A stretch of DNA of 64,000 bases, from the NCBI GenBank assembly GCA_964036295.1, contig OZ038468.1, positions 726,001 to 790,000 on the forward strand, given 5' to 3'. The stretch comes from Plumapathes pennacea (Eukaryota > Cnidaria > Anthozoa > Antipatharia > Myriopathidae). The stretch's first letter is position 1. Every line of letters begins with the position of its first letter. Of this stretch, positions 55,048 to 64,000 are shown one piece after another. The notes beneath the pieces were generated by a model, which did no database searches, was not told the DNA's origin, and saw nothing but the letters and a program-made list of their open reading frames with translations. The position numbers and the translations under genes are program-made.

Positions 55048-56414
55048 GAAAACAGTGTAAAATAATAATATTGTAATGGATGAAAATTGAGCATGGGTAC
55101 TTACGAAAATAGTATATAATAGGGGATAATTACATTACATATTTTTTGCTGTCTATAATAAAGCACAACAACATTGATAGTGAAAAGATGCTTATTAGGT
55201 GACCTTAAACTTTTTATACACATCATGCTACAGTAATATTTAGAAACTACACATAAACAAGTTTACCAAATACCCATCTGAATTGGAGAACAGTTTCAAT
55301 CACCAGAAAAAAGAAAGAAATGCACTGCAAAAATAATTATAAAAAAACGCAGTTTTGAATTTCAAGGAGTTCGAACTTCCACGGCAGTGAATCACAAGGA
55401 TACTGCCTGCCCAGTGTCGAGCGGGATAGGGGACATGTAAAAGCCCCAATGGGGTGCATAACCAACAGACACATGGATACCAATAAAACCACTAAAAAGT
55501 GTAAGGAAATATAAAGCATGACTAAAAAAAAAACCTACATCAATAGGTAAACAAATACCGTAAAATCCCACGTTAAAGGCCCCTGGGATATAAGCCCATC
55601 CATTTGCTAACAAATATATTATTCCGGATATAAGGTGAAAGGCAAAAGGAAACAAAATATATGGGGAAAATAAGCTAGACCAGTACATAGAAAAACTAAA
55701 AACGAAGGGACACGAGTGTGCGACAAGGTAGAAACGAAGGCCAAACAAATTAACACGAGGTGGAGGTGACAAATGCGTTTTGCATAAGTTACACGAGAAG
55801 GAAACTTAAGCGCACACATGGCCTGAGAAGGCGAGTTGGTTACGGGGAGAAACAACAAACAACAACGACAGAACCTAAAACTAACTTACCTGTGAAAGGG
55901 GGCTTCGTTTAGGCGTAGAGCCGGACCGGACGCTTTGGGCCGCTTCAGCCGACCTTCAGTTGCGAGCGAGGTGGATGTCCCAGCTGAGGGGAGTCCGGAG
56001 AGCAGAGGCGTTTGGGACTCTGGAGGTTTCTTTTCTGCTGGAAATCATTCCGAACTTGGGGAACCTTGTGAAGCAACAGCGAACTCCCGCTCTTCCATCC
56101 AAGATGGACGTTCCTTCAACGAAGTCGTCAAAGTTCCCGCCAATCATTACCCATAATGCCCGTGTCCGGCCTCGTCAGGAGAACGAGGCGACACTCGCTG
56201 AGATTATAGTGTTGTACCCAGTCTTCCAAATGCCTGAGGTTGCTGGTCCCCATTCTCCCAATGCCGTAACTTAGTTGTACCCAGTTCCCCCAGATGGTTG
56301 TAGGTTGTTTGCTGACAAACACTATGGGCAGCGGTTGCCGAATGAAAGTAGCCTGGGAACGACTGCAAGTTTTGGTTCAGATTTTGCGAAGGATTTGTCA
56401 TTCGTGCAGAGGTC
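55048..56414. other. Intergenic: dispersed repeats and INTS14 upstream region
   Basis: 55560-55640 carries a repeat phrase (ggcccctgggatataagccc). A minus-strand donor CTTTCACAG|GTAAGTTAG at about 55887 follows a GC-rich stretch, suggesting a 5' UTR exon of a minus-strand transcript divergent from INTS14. Short frames at 55935-56274 are not supported as genes. Confidence 0.35.
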
Positions 56415-59400
56415 ATGCCTACTGTGGTGTTGTTAGACGTTTCTCTGTCTATGCTAAGGCGAGTCCAAACTGCCGACGAGCAGGACAACCTACAGAGGCG
56501 CCATCTTGCCATCCGTGGTCTGTACGCCTTGTTTGACCAACTCAGCAGCAAGTTTAAACTCGAGTTCACAGCACTAATAGCTTACTCCTCGCTTTGGGAA
56601 ATCGTCGTACCATTCACAAGAGATTATGAATCCCTAAAGCAAGGCTGCATGTCCGTGGATGTGTACGACAAGACGTGTTTTGAAAACGCCTTTAGTGGTG
56701 TGGTCGGGCATGTTATTGAAGAATGGGGCTCCACAGTTCCTTGTCAAGTCATTATGGTCACGGATGGCTCGGTTGGTTCTGGTTATGGTTCGCTGAAAAA
56801 TCTCCTCAGCGGTGGAGGACACAGATCCGCAGACTTGCCTTTTCCTTTGCCTTTTCCATTTCCAAGTAAACTTCATGTGGTCTGTATTGGGACTCAGCCT
56901 GAACTGGGAGGGAATCTGGCAGACTTTCAGGCTTTGTGTGATTTGAATGGTGAAGGAGGCAGTGTGTATTTTTCAGATGGACCTCTGAATGTTCAGTCAG
57001 TTCAAAATATGTTCACACGCCTCGTCCAAACACATTACGTCAACTACGAGGGAGATTTACTCTGCGGACATCTTCAATCTAAAGTATGTTTGTCACCACC
57101 ACCAGACTTTTCATATTCATGGAACTCTGTTTCAGATTCTGACATCACCAAGTCTAAACTAAAGGAGAAATTGCATCATTTTCCAAGCGAGCTACACATC
57201 TGTGGGTTTTTGGACATGAGTGATGTCAGAAGTCCTCCGTTCTTGTCACAGCATCTTGTCACACCACGGAGTTCTGTGACAGAGGACAAGATGGGTCTGG
57301 ATGGAAGTGTGGAAAGTGCGAAAGAAGCTGAAGAGGATGGGAAAGTGCCATCATTTTGTGTTCTTCTGCATGGAAGTCTGAAGGTTGAGAAAATGGTGGC
57401 CATTGTCCAAATTGAGTAAGTCAGTAATTACTGTACACAGTAGAGCACTTTTCAAATTACTGTCGAAAACTAAAACTAAAGCAATCACAGAGCCAGTCAG
57501 TGAGACAAGCCAAAATACATCTGACCAATTAGAAGTACGAGTGAAACCAAAATCAGATAAAATGTAATTATATTGCAATACTGGTTTTGCTAACCAGTCC
57601 AGCAGTGTAAGAACAGGAATTCTTTCATGGTCATATCGCAAACCCTTCAACAGCTGAAAATGTTGTTAAGGACATTTTAACCTGAATATTAGATAGTCAC
57701 TTCCTACATTAGGGTTTGTGCAGGTTGTGGAAAACCTGGAAAGTCATGGAGTTTTCAAATTTCATTTTCCAGGCCTGGAATAGTCATGGAATTTAAGTGT
57801 GGGTCATGGAAAGTCATGGAAAATGACTTTCATTGTTTAAAGTAGACTTCTTGTGAATGAAAAAAAGCGAAAATGAGTCAGGAAACGGACAGTTTTTGTA
57901 AATTTTCAAAAACAACTCGTCAACTTTAGATCATGGAAAACTTTAAAAGGTTATGGAAAGTCATGGAATTTCCAAAATCCAAAAGAGTATGAATCCTGTA
58001 AATCACTCATCCATTTTTTTCTGGAATGTTTGCAATTTTGTGCTCTTTATGAGCTTGGGAGTGAAAGGGTTAAGGATTTTCTTTTCTTTTTCAGTTCTGA
58101 TTGGTTTGGTATGTTACAGTCCTGGGCTGACAGCAAAAAAAAGTCCAATCTAGTTCTCTCCACATTTGTCCCTGGCAAGCAATTGCCATGGCTTGGCGAC
58201 TTTAAAAAGCTGGGACCCGCAGCTGAGATGAACAGCAATCCATATCAGATGAATGCAAGTGAAGACAGCGAGGAGACACCTTTTCCTGTAATGCCCTCAC
58301 AGAAGAGAAGTTACATTTCTCAGGCGAGCGTGGTCTGGATCAAAGCTAGTGGTCTACAGGTATGACATACTTTACATGTCTTTAACTACTGTCTAAACTC
58401 CCACAAGACATACACCCTCCAGATCAGATCAGTCTTAGAGAGGTGTCCATCCTATAACTGATTTGGTGGCTGAGTGGTTTGGGGGTGGTGGACCTGAATC
58501 TGTAATGAAGCTCCAAGCCAGGAGGTCGTGGGTTCAATTCCCATGCATGGTCGGCAGTAGTAAGAAGGTTTTTCATTCCGGAGGCAACTCCAATGGTTTT
58601 TTCCTTTTGAACTTGTCTCCTTTCTACAGGTATTCCACTGGTCGGACATTTGTAAAACGCCTCTGGCTCGGGTGAATGGACAAGCAATCCCTAATGCTTT
58701 GACTTTAAATAAACGATATTTATTTTTTATTTATCCTAAGGAGAGGTCAGTTAGAGTGAATGACTGAAGAAATGGCAGTCTGTGTTAGATGGGTGTCCAT
58801 TAAGAGGGAAATGACTGTCTACAGTATCAAGTGAAGGACTTTTGAATATATTACATTTTGAAGGAGCCTGATTCATACAGAAAATTAGACTTGGATGCAA
58901 TGCAGTGCAATACATATAGTGAAATACATGAAAAACAATTGGCCTCAACCAGCCTCTTCTACAGTATAATTATGCTTCTGGTAAGTTGTAGGTTATTTAT
59001 ATGACTGTGTGATATTCCTTTTCATTAGGCTGATGTGCAAAAGCTCCTGAGGTATGCAAAACGACTGCCAGACAAACAGGGTCAATTTTACAAGGTACAG
59101 TAATGCAGAATCTCCCAACTATTTAAGAGGAAAATGTATGAGTGATGTAGTGAGAATTGATAGTTTAGTCAGTTCTCATGTAAGAAAGCTGTAGCTCTCA
59201 AAAGCCAAGTTCTCCTTACTGTTGGTGTATTTTTTGGTGAGGGAACTGAAGGAGAAAATTGAAGTTGTTCACAATTTGGAGTGAAAGAGTTATTTCCAGC
59301 TTGACCATAATATTTAAGATCCAATTCATTAAAACACTTCAAGTCCAATCAGTTTTCCACACATTAAAATGCACTTTAAATACTGTGGCCAAACATTAGT

Positions 59401-59982
59401 GTTAGTAGCACTTGAAACACTATTTAACATTTTGCAGATTAGAGTTTATTTAGTGGTGCTTGAGTAATGGTCCAACTTGTTTACAAAATACACTTGTATT
59501 TAATAATTTTTATATTGAATTGGCTCCAGCTTTCAGCTTTGGCAGCAACAGGGTTAAAGCTCAAGTAATACTTCCTAATCTGATTGGATTAGAGCTTAGT
59601 GCAAATGTATCCTTGTTCAGAGAATGAAAAGAGAAAATTGAAGTTCATCACTCAGAGCAAAAGGACGAAGAGAGTTGATCAGTTTGAATTTGTAAAGCCA
59701 TTTTCTCCAAACAGAACTACTGTATGTGGAGCTGGCTGTCTATTGAAAGGAGAAGTTTATCTCTGATCTGATCAGTGTGTCTTTCAGGAGCTCAACCGAC
59801 TGAGGCGTGCATCCCTATGTTACAGTTTCCTGGAATTGCTTGAGACTCTTGCCACGATGCTTGAGAAGGAGTGTGCCAAAGCCAGCCCAGATGCAGAGTT
59901 ACAGCTTCAGCATGCTGCAGTGTGCCTGCGGGAAGCTTCAAAATATGACCTCAACAAGACTATAACTCCTCTACTGGAGTGA
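56415..59982 (+). CDS. INTS14: Integrator complex subunit 14, complete (4 coding exons, 508 aa)
   Basis: INTS14 (formerly VWA9) pairs with INTS13 in the nuclear Integrator complex, which cleaves snRNA and paused mRNA transcripts. Coding exons: 56415-57415, 58095-58359, 59029-59094, 59788-59982; all phases join. The N-terminal von Willebrand A domain has the MIDAS-like DVSLS (residues 8-12) and VTDGS (115-119). Further family blocks are KLEFTALIAYSSLWEIVVPF, FPLPFPFPSKL, FCVLLHGSLKVEKMVAIVQ, SWADSKKKSNL, PWLG, VWIKASGLQ and FYKELNRLRKASLCYSFL. Length is close to the human protein (518 aa), whose start MPTVVVMDVSLSM matches. AATAAA at 60029. Near certain. Confidence 0.97.
57715..57980 (+). repeat. 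'gtcatggaaa' simple-type repeat in INTS14 intron 1
   Basis: Repeated words 'gtcatgga(a)', 'cctggaa' and 'tggaaagtcatggaa' over about 260 bp; dispersed repeat, no frame. Confidence 0.6.
58460..58720 (+). mobile_element. tRNA-derived SINE in INTS14 intron 2
   Basis: tggtggctgagtggtttggg fits a pol III A box and gtgggttcaattcccatgca a B box, about 60 bp apart as in a tRNA gene. A non-tRNA body follows and then an AT-rich tail (taaataaacgatatttattt). The acceptor-stem halves do not pair well, so a SINE rather than a functional tRNA. Confidence 0.7.
59108..59293. repeat. TTAA element family member in INTS14 intron 3
   Basis: aatgtatgagtgatgtagtg, gaaggagaaaattgaagttg and ggagtgaaagagtta match the 10479-10689 element in reverse. 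A further partial copy is at about 59560-59690. Confidence 0.7.
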
Positions 59983-60034
59983 ATATTGCTTACAGCTGTA
60001 AAATCTTTGGGCCTAGATTACACACACCAATAAA

Positions 60035-61037
60035 TCATTTTTTTATGGTGTCTAGCTTGTTAGGATTAATTATTTAGGAGTACAGATGTAATTTATGTAC
60101 AGTGTTCAAAGCGGCCTCATGGTTTCCCTATGCTACTTTCATGTTCGCCCAACTTTCCACATGTTTAGGTGAGGCTATATTACACAGGAGCACATTACAT
60201 ACTTCTTTTTATAAAATTATTAGTCAATAAAATAGATCACATAAATTATATGATGACTGGTATGTTATGCACTATAACTTGTCTGCATAAGGCCATGCCC
60301 ATGCAGGTATTCTACTGTAAACGTATCTGTCGACTTCCATATGATGTGATTCTTGTATCTCTGATTGTGAATTTTAATTTTACATATCTTTTTCAACTTT
60401 ACTGTTGGAAGCATTTAATTTTCACAGATCTCAGGCATGTCCCTTTCAAAGAAGGTCATAATATTGTTTGTAGTCAATTTAATTTAATTCTAATCTAAAT
60501 AAATTAAGTAGATTAATGTTTGTGGATTTGTGTTTTTGTGAGAGTTTAATTCTATGGGATCTAATTTTTGAGGCTCATTGAAAATCTGTGCAATTCATGA
60601 AAGACAGATCCCTTGAAAATTTCATGCCACATAGTATAATGAACTTTGCTCTGCCAAAGAGTTATTGCTCAAAATTTTAGTCATGAAATTCTTTTTAAGC
60701 TATTTTGCTGAGCATCATCAACTTTTATACATTAATGCATACATTTTATCTACTTGATGTTTTGCTGCTTTGCTGATGCAGATTAAAAAAAAATAAATAA
60801 ATAAACAAATAAACAACAACAACAAAACAAAGAAAACAAAAAAAAAAAACAGTTTGCCGGCCCTCCACCACCCGCCGGGGCACTTACGTTTTGCCGCATT
60901 GGGTGCTTACCTCGTTCTGATGATACAACTAAATCAGACATACATAAAGTAATAATTGTCATCTCTGAAATTTTCCTTTTGGAAGTGTCTTCGATTGGCT
61001 TTGATAATTCTCTGCTGCGATTGCAGTATACAGCACC
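60035..61037. other. INTS14 3' flank and intergenic sequence
   Basis: 60105-60205 is a decayed copy of the 45515 element (tttccctatgctactttcat, atattacacaggagcac). The rest is AT-rich. An A-rich run lies at 60780-60850. The region just left of 61027 ends in a possible acceptor (cgattgcag) for the next gene. Confidence 0.4.
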
Positions 61038-61304
61038 ATGGAGGATAAGAAACCAGAGGAAATGTGTGGAGTAGAGCAAGCGAATGGCGAGGAGAACACT
61101 ACAAAACGGGAAATCACCCAGACGGATCACCTAAATCGCAAGTTACTTGATTCATTCTTGGCGCGTTTGAATTCGGGCGAAAATAAATTTCCTGTTGTAC
61201 AAGGAATGGAAACGTCAGACGACGCTGAAGGAGACTTTGAAGAAACAGAACAGGACACTCGAAAAGACTCTCAGGACCATAACAATCAAATTGCAAAGGA
61301 ATAA
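61038..61304 (+). CDS. Small acidic protein, 88 aa, single coding exon
   Basis: ATG in a good context (caccATGG) opens 88 codons: MEDKKPEEMCGVEQANGEEN, then a central ITQTDHLNRKLLDSFLARLN helix-like segment, then an acidic tail with SDDAEGDFEETEQDTRKDSQ. It is preceded 8 bp upstream by a possible 3' splice site (tgcag|TATACAGCACC), so an upstream 5' UTR exon is likely. ATTAAA lies near 61487. No signal peptide or membrane segment. The central LNRKLLDSFLARLN stretch looks like a conserved motif, but I cannot name the family. Confidence 0.6.
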   Translation: MEDKKPEEMCGVEQANGEENTTKREITQTDHLNRKLLDSFLARLNSGENKFPVVQGMETSDDAEGDFEETEQDTRKDSQDHNNQIAKE

Positions 61305-61589
61305 CGAAGGAATTCACGCATCTATAGTCTATGATATCTGACTGCCTCTGCAGCGTTGTTGTTATAAATGCTGGTGCTTCGTTATAAAAGACACAGCTAT
61401 TGGAGATATGGCTGGATAAGCGTACCACAAGAGTGCCTTGGACGATGTATTCAAATTACTGTAATAATGCTTATTAATTTTTTGTATTAAAATTGAATAT
61501 TTCTACCCTGGATAGGAGAGGTCCTTTCTGTTTGTTGAAGCAAATGTAGTCCAAACAGCTCCCTATATCTTTGGAATTTAACATCCCAG

Positions 61590-61620
61590 ACTGTTTTTTT
61601 TTTTTTTTTTTTTTTTTTTT
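61590..61620. repeat. Poly-T run
   Basis: About 28 consecutive T residues. Confidence 0.95.
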
Positions 61621-61993
61621 TCAACCTCTTTTCGAACTGACCAAGGTTCGGTTATCGTGAGTCCTGGGTCCGAAACCGGATAAACTCGGCCTAGTTTCTG
61701 GACGAGTATTTGTTGGATGGAACGCCTGGTGGTTTCAGCATAACCACGTTTTGAAGTTTGCATACTTTTCTGAAATTCCCTTTAGAATTCGACCTCAGAA
61801 ACTGCATTCTATCGCAGTTAGAGTTGTTTAACAAACACTTAATGCAGACAGGAGACGTTATTAGTGTTATGCAGTGATTTATTGTTATGCAGATGATCCG
61901 AAACGTTTGAAAACAAACGAGGACAATGGCTGGGTTTCTGGAATTCCGGCTGCATGACGTTCTGAGCTATTTACATTTTCACCTTGGTGTAAA

Positions 61994-63500
61994 ATGGCGC
62001 CGAGGACGAAAGGTGAAGCGAGTGATCTTGCAACGTTATCTGATCTCAGCGAAGAGATAATTCTGGAAGAACTGCAGGTTCGCTATGCCAAAGATGAGAT
62101 TTATGTGAGTATACTGCAGAGCGTGCAGATATATGTAACTCATTCACCGCATAGAGCATTCCTTGACAGTCTGTCTAATCAGGTTTAAAGTGGTTTCTCT
62201 TTTTATTTTCTTTAAGTTTGTGACCTTTCGATCAGGTGATTCATGTGTATTTTCTGGTGGTTACTTGAGTTAAAGATGACATACTCTCGTATCCTGTCTT
62301 ATTTTTTTCAGACGTATGTAGGCGACATTCTTATTGCGGTAAACCCATTTAAACCGCTGAATATCTATCAACAAAATGTAAGTCTGCATTGCAGTTGTTT
62401 GTCTGTGACTTTAGAGGCTGTTTTTATCAAACAGTGATAATATGGTTATTTATTTTATTTTATATTTTTTAACTTTGCAAACAGGGTCAATTTTGATTTC
62501 ACTTTCTTAAGACAATTCAGATGAATGCTTTTAAGTATAAAGTTGCTTTTCATACTAAAAGCAGCTCACTTCAAGGAATTTTAAAACTTAACATACTGGT
62601 CAGCAAAGAGTTGGTATGGTGCATACAAACAAATATTGTTGAATCAGCTCTTAAGAATTGTCCAAGAAGTGGAACCCCTCCTCCTTCCCCCCCCCTCCTC
62701 CTCCCCCTCCTCCTCCCCCTGGATCAGTACCCTGGGGAGGGTACTCAATAGGAATTTGGGTAGGGGGGTTCCACTGACTCCATAAAAGTCTGACCCTATT
62801 CAAGACACCAAAATGTAAATTTTGCTACCCTGTCTAAGACAAAGTGCTCTAATTTAATGCCCTGTTCAAGACTGGACCAAAAATTACCCTGTTCAAGACA
62901 CTCTATCTTTGGCCATATCAACACCAGTCCGTTCACCTTTTTTTTTTTTTTTTTTTTTGCGCGTAGTCTATTTCTTTAATATTCCAATCAGAGAGAATAA
63001 GTTAGCCTGCATTGCACGCATTTCCACTGGAGCATACGAAAATATTGCACGAAAAAATGGTGAGTGCAAAAAATCTGTTTGAGGGGGGAGGGGAGGAGGA
63101 GAAGTCCTTGGAAAATAACCCTGTTTAAGACACGAAAATGTAAAATTTGATACCCTGTTTAAGACAGAGGACCCTGAAAATGATACCCTATCAGGCGGAA
63201 CGTCTCTATATAGGAAATATATGGGAGTAAACCCCCACCCCCACCGGGGTCAGTACCCAACCTGACTTCTCCCTTCTGGACTTGAGGAACAAGATTGGGG
63301 CCAAATGGTGTACTTGGTCATCAATATCATAACTGAGTCTATATTAATTACTAAAATTACTTTCTACAGGTTACTGAGCAGTACAAGATGACAACAAGGT
63401 CTTGCCACCCTCCTCATATTTTTGCCATTGCTGACTCAGCATACCAGGCCATGCTAGGAGTGGGAGGTTCGATGTCTAACAACCAGTGCTGTGTTATCAG
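61994..63500 (+). CDS. Unconventional myosin motor, first three coding exons (class III-like), runs off right edge
   Basis: Actin-based motor ATPase. Exons: 61994-62104 (37 codons from ATG, MAPRTKGEASDLATLSDLSE ... RYAKDEIY, donor GTGAGT), 62312-62377 (TYVGDILIAVNPFKPLNIYQ, then QN), and 63370-63500 (VTEQYKMTTRSCHPPHIFAI, then ADSAYQAMLG ... NNQCCVI). Phases join. DLATL...EIxxxLxxRYxxDxIYTYVGDILIAVNPF and PPHIFAxADxAYQ are the universal start of myosin heads. The next expected block, the SGESGAGKT P-loop, is not in the remaining 500 bp and should lie to the right. DLATL, QIY and SPPHIFA-type wording is closest to class III as I recall it, but no kinase domain precedes the motor: the first exon has its own ATG. 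Family certain, class tentative. Confidence 0.9.
62680..63245. repeat. Dispersed 'gggtactc' repeat, diverged, in myosin intron 2
   Basis: ctggggagggtactcaatag, repeated 'ccctgttcaagac' and 'ccctgtttaagac' phrases, then ggaacgtctctatataggaa and atatgggagtaaacccccac. A T-run lies at 62939-62958. Confidence 0.7.
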
Positions 63501-64000
63501 GTTAGTTGAAGGAATCATGGACAAAGCTGAGCTACTAGCATTTTGCAGCCTTTAAGGTAATACTACACTTTAGGTGAGTTTATTCGGTATTTATATTAAA
63601 AGTGACCTTCGCAGTTATAAGCAACCTACAGTATAGCAGTTGCAAGTATAAGCTTGAAAAAAAAAAAAAAAAATCCAGGCTTTAACAGGAATCAAACCCA
63701 TGACTTTTGTGATACTATTGAAGCCTGTTTCTTTTTTCCAGCACTTGCAACTTCTTATGGGTGACTTTCACTATTATAACTATTGCATGTCTCGTAGTTT
63801 ACACACAGTATGTTACATGATTCATCATGTGTGTGATTGTATCACAGTATGTTGCAGTTCAAGCTTGTTATATATTATGACATTTCTCTTGTAATGGAAC
63901 GCAGTGGAGTGGAAAGAGAAATGATTTCCTATCAAAGAGACGAAATATATTAGGCAGATTAGTGTTAGTGTTATGCAAATGGATTTTTGGCGGGAAAAGG
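63501..64000 (+). other. Myosin intron 3 (unfinished)
   Basis: No further exon found before the window edge. An A-run lies at 63658-63673. Confidence 0.5.

Noticed and set aside
55392-55772. 126-codon minus-strand frame with hydrophobic stretches
   Set aside because: Depends on a non-ATG start, overlaps a dispersed repeat phrase, and has no splice or homology support.
58463-58560. Functional tRNA gene
   Set aside because: A and B boxes are present but the stems do not pair well and a SINE body follows.

Overview
The window is animal nuclear DNA, most likely from an anthozoan cnidarian such as a stony coral. That assignment is an inference from compact animal-type genes with short introns, an AT-rich background and dense dispersed inverted-repeat elements. 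It is not a species identification. There are no bacterial-style operons, CRISPR arrays, rRNA genes or recognisable viral genes. Six loci can be assembled exon by exon with intact reading frames and consensus splice sites. A seventh is an intact single-exon gene.

Layout. 38-1804 (-): 5' part of COPS2 (COP9 signalosome subunit 2), running off the left edge. 2128-3603 (+): single-exon CCDC15-like coiled-coil gene, divergent from COPS2 across about 320 bp. 4.4-7.1 kb: two arrays of GGATCC palindromes. 9095-14014 (+): boule/DAZL-type RNA-binding protein gene whose last exon, with its 3' flank, is tandemly duplicated. 14.7-24.1 kb: gene-poor, with inverted-repeat elements, a 47-bp minisatellite, and two clusters of repeated exon-like units carrying minus-strand splice signals. 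24170-24494 (-): small putative two-exon gene. 25340-34895 and 39828-46611 (+): two tandem mitochondrial aldehyde dehydrogenase genes (ALDH2 type), each with 13 coding exons, 521 and 522 aa. Between them lies a nest of inverted-repeat elements. 46.86-47.78 kb: 108-bp satellite. 51.67-53.42 kb (-): 3' part of an unidentified membrane-protein gene with an apparent frameshift. 54.1-56.3 kb: hairpin element and a promoter region. 56415-59982 (+): complete INTS14 (Integrator subunit 14). 61038-61304 (+): small acidic protein. 61994-right edge (+): start of an unconventional myosin motor resembling class III but with no kinase domain in front.

The named genes are unrelated housekeeping or germline genes and do not form a pathway. 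The exception is the ALDH pair, a tandem duplication with identical exon structure. It alternates near-identical blocks, which extend into introns, with divergent blocks, as expected from continuing gene conversion. The most distinctive structures are the duplicated boule terminal exon, the ALDH patchwork, the nested elements at 37.4-38.8 kb, and the repeated exon-like units at 16.4-21.1 kb.
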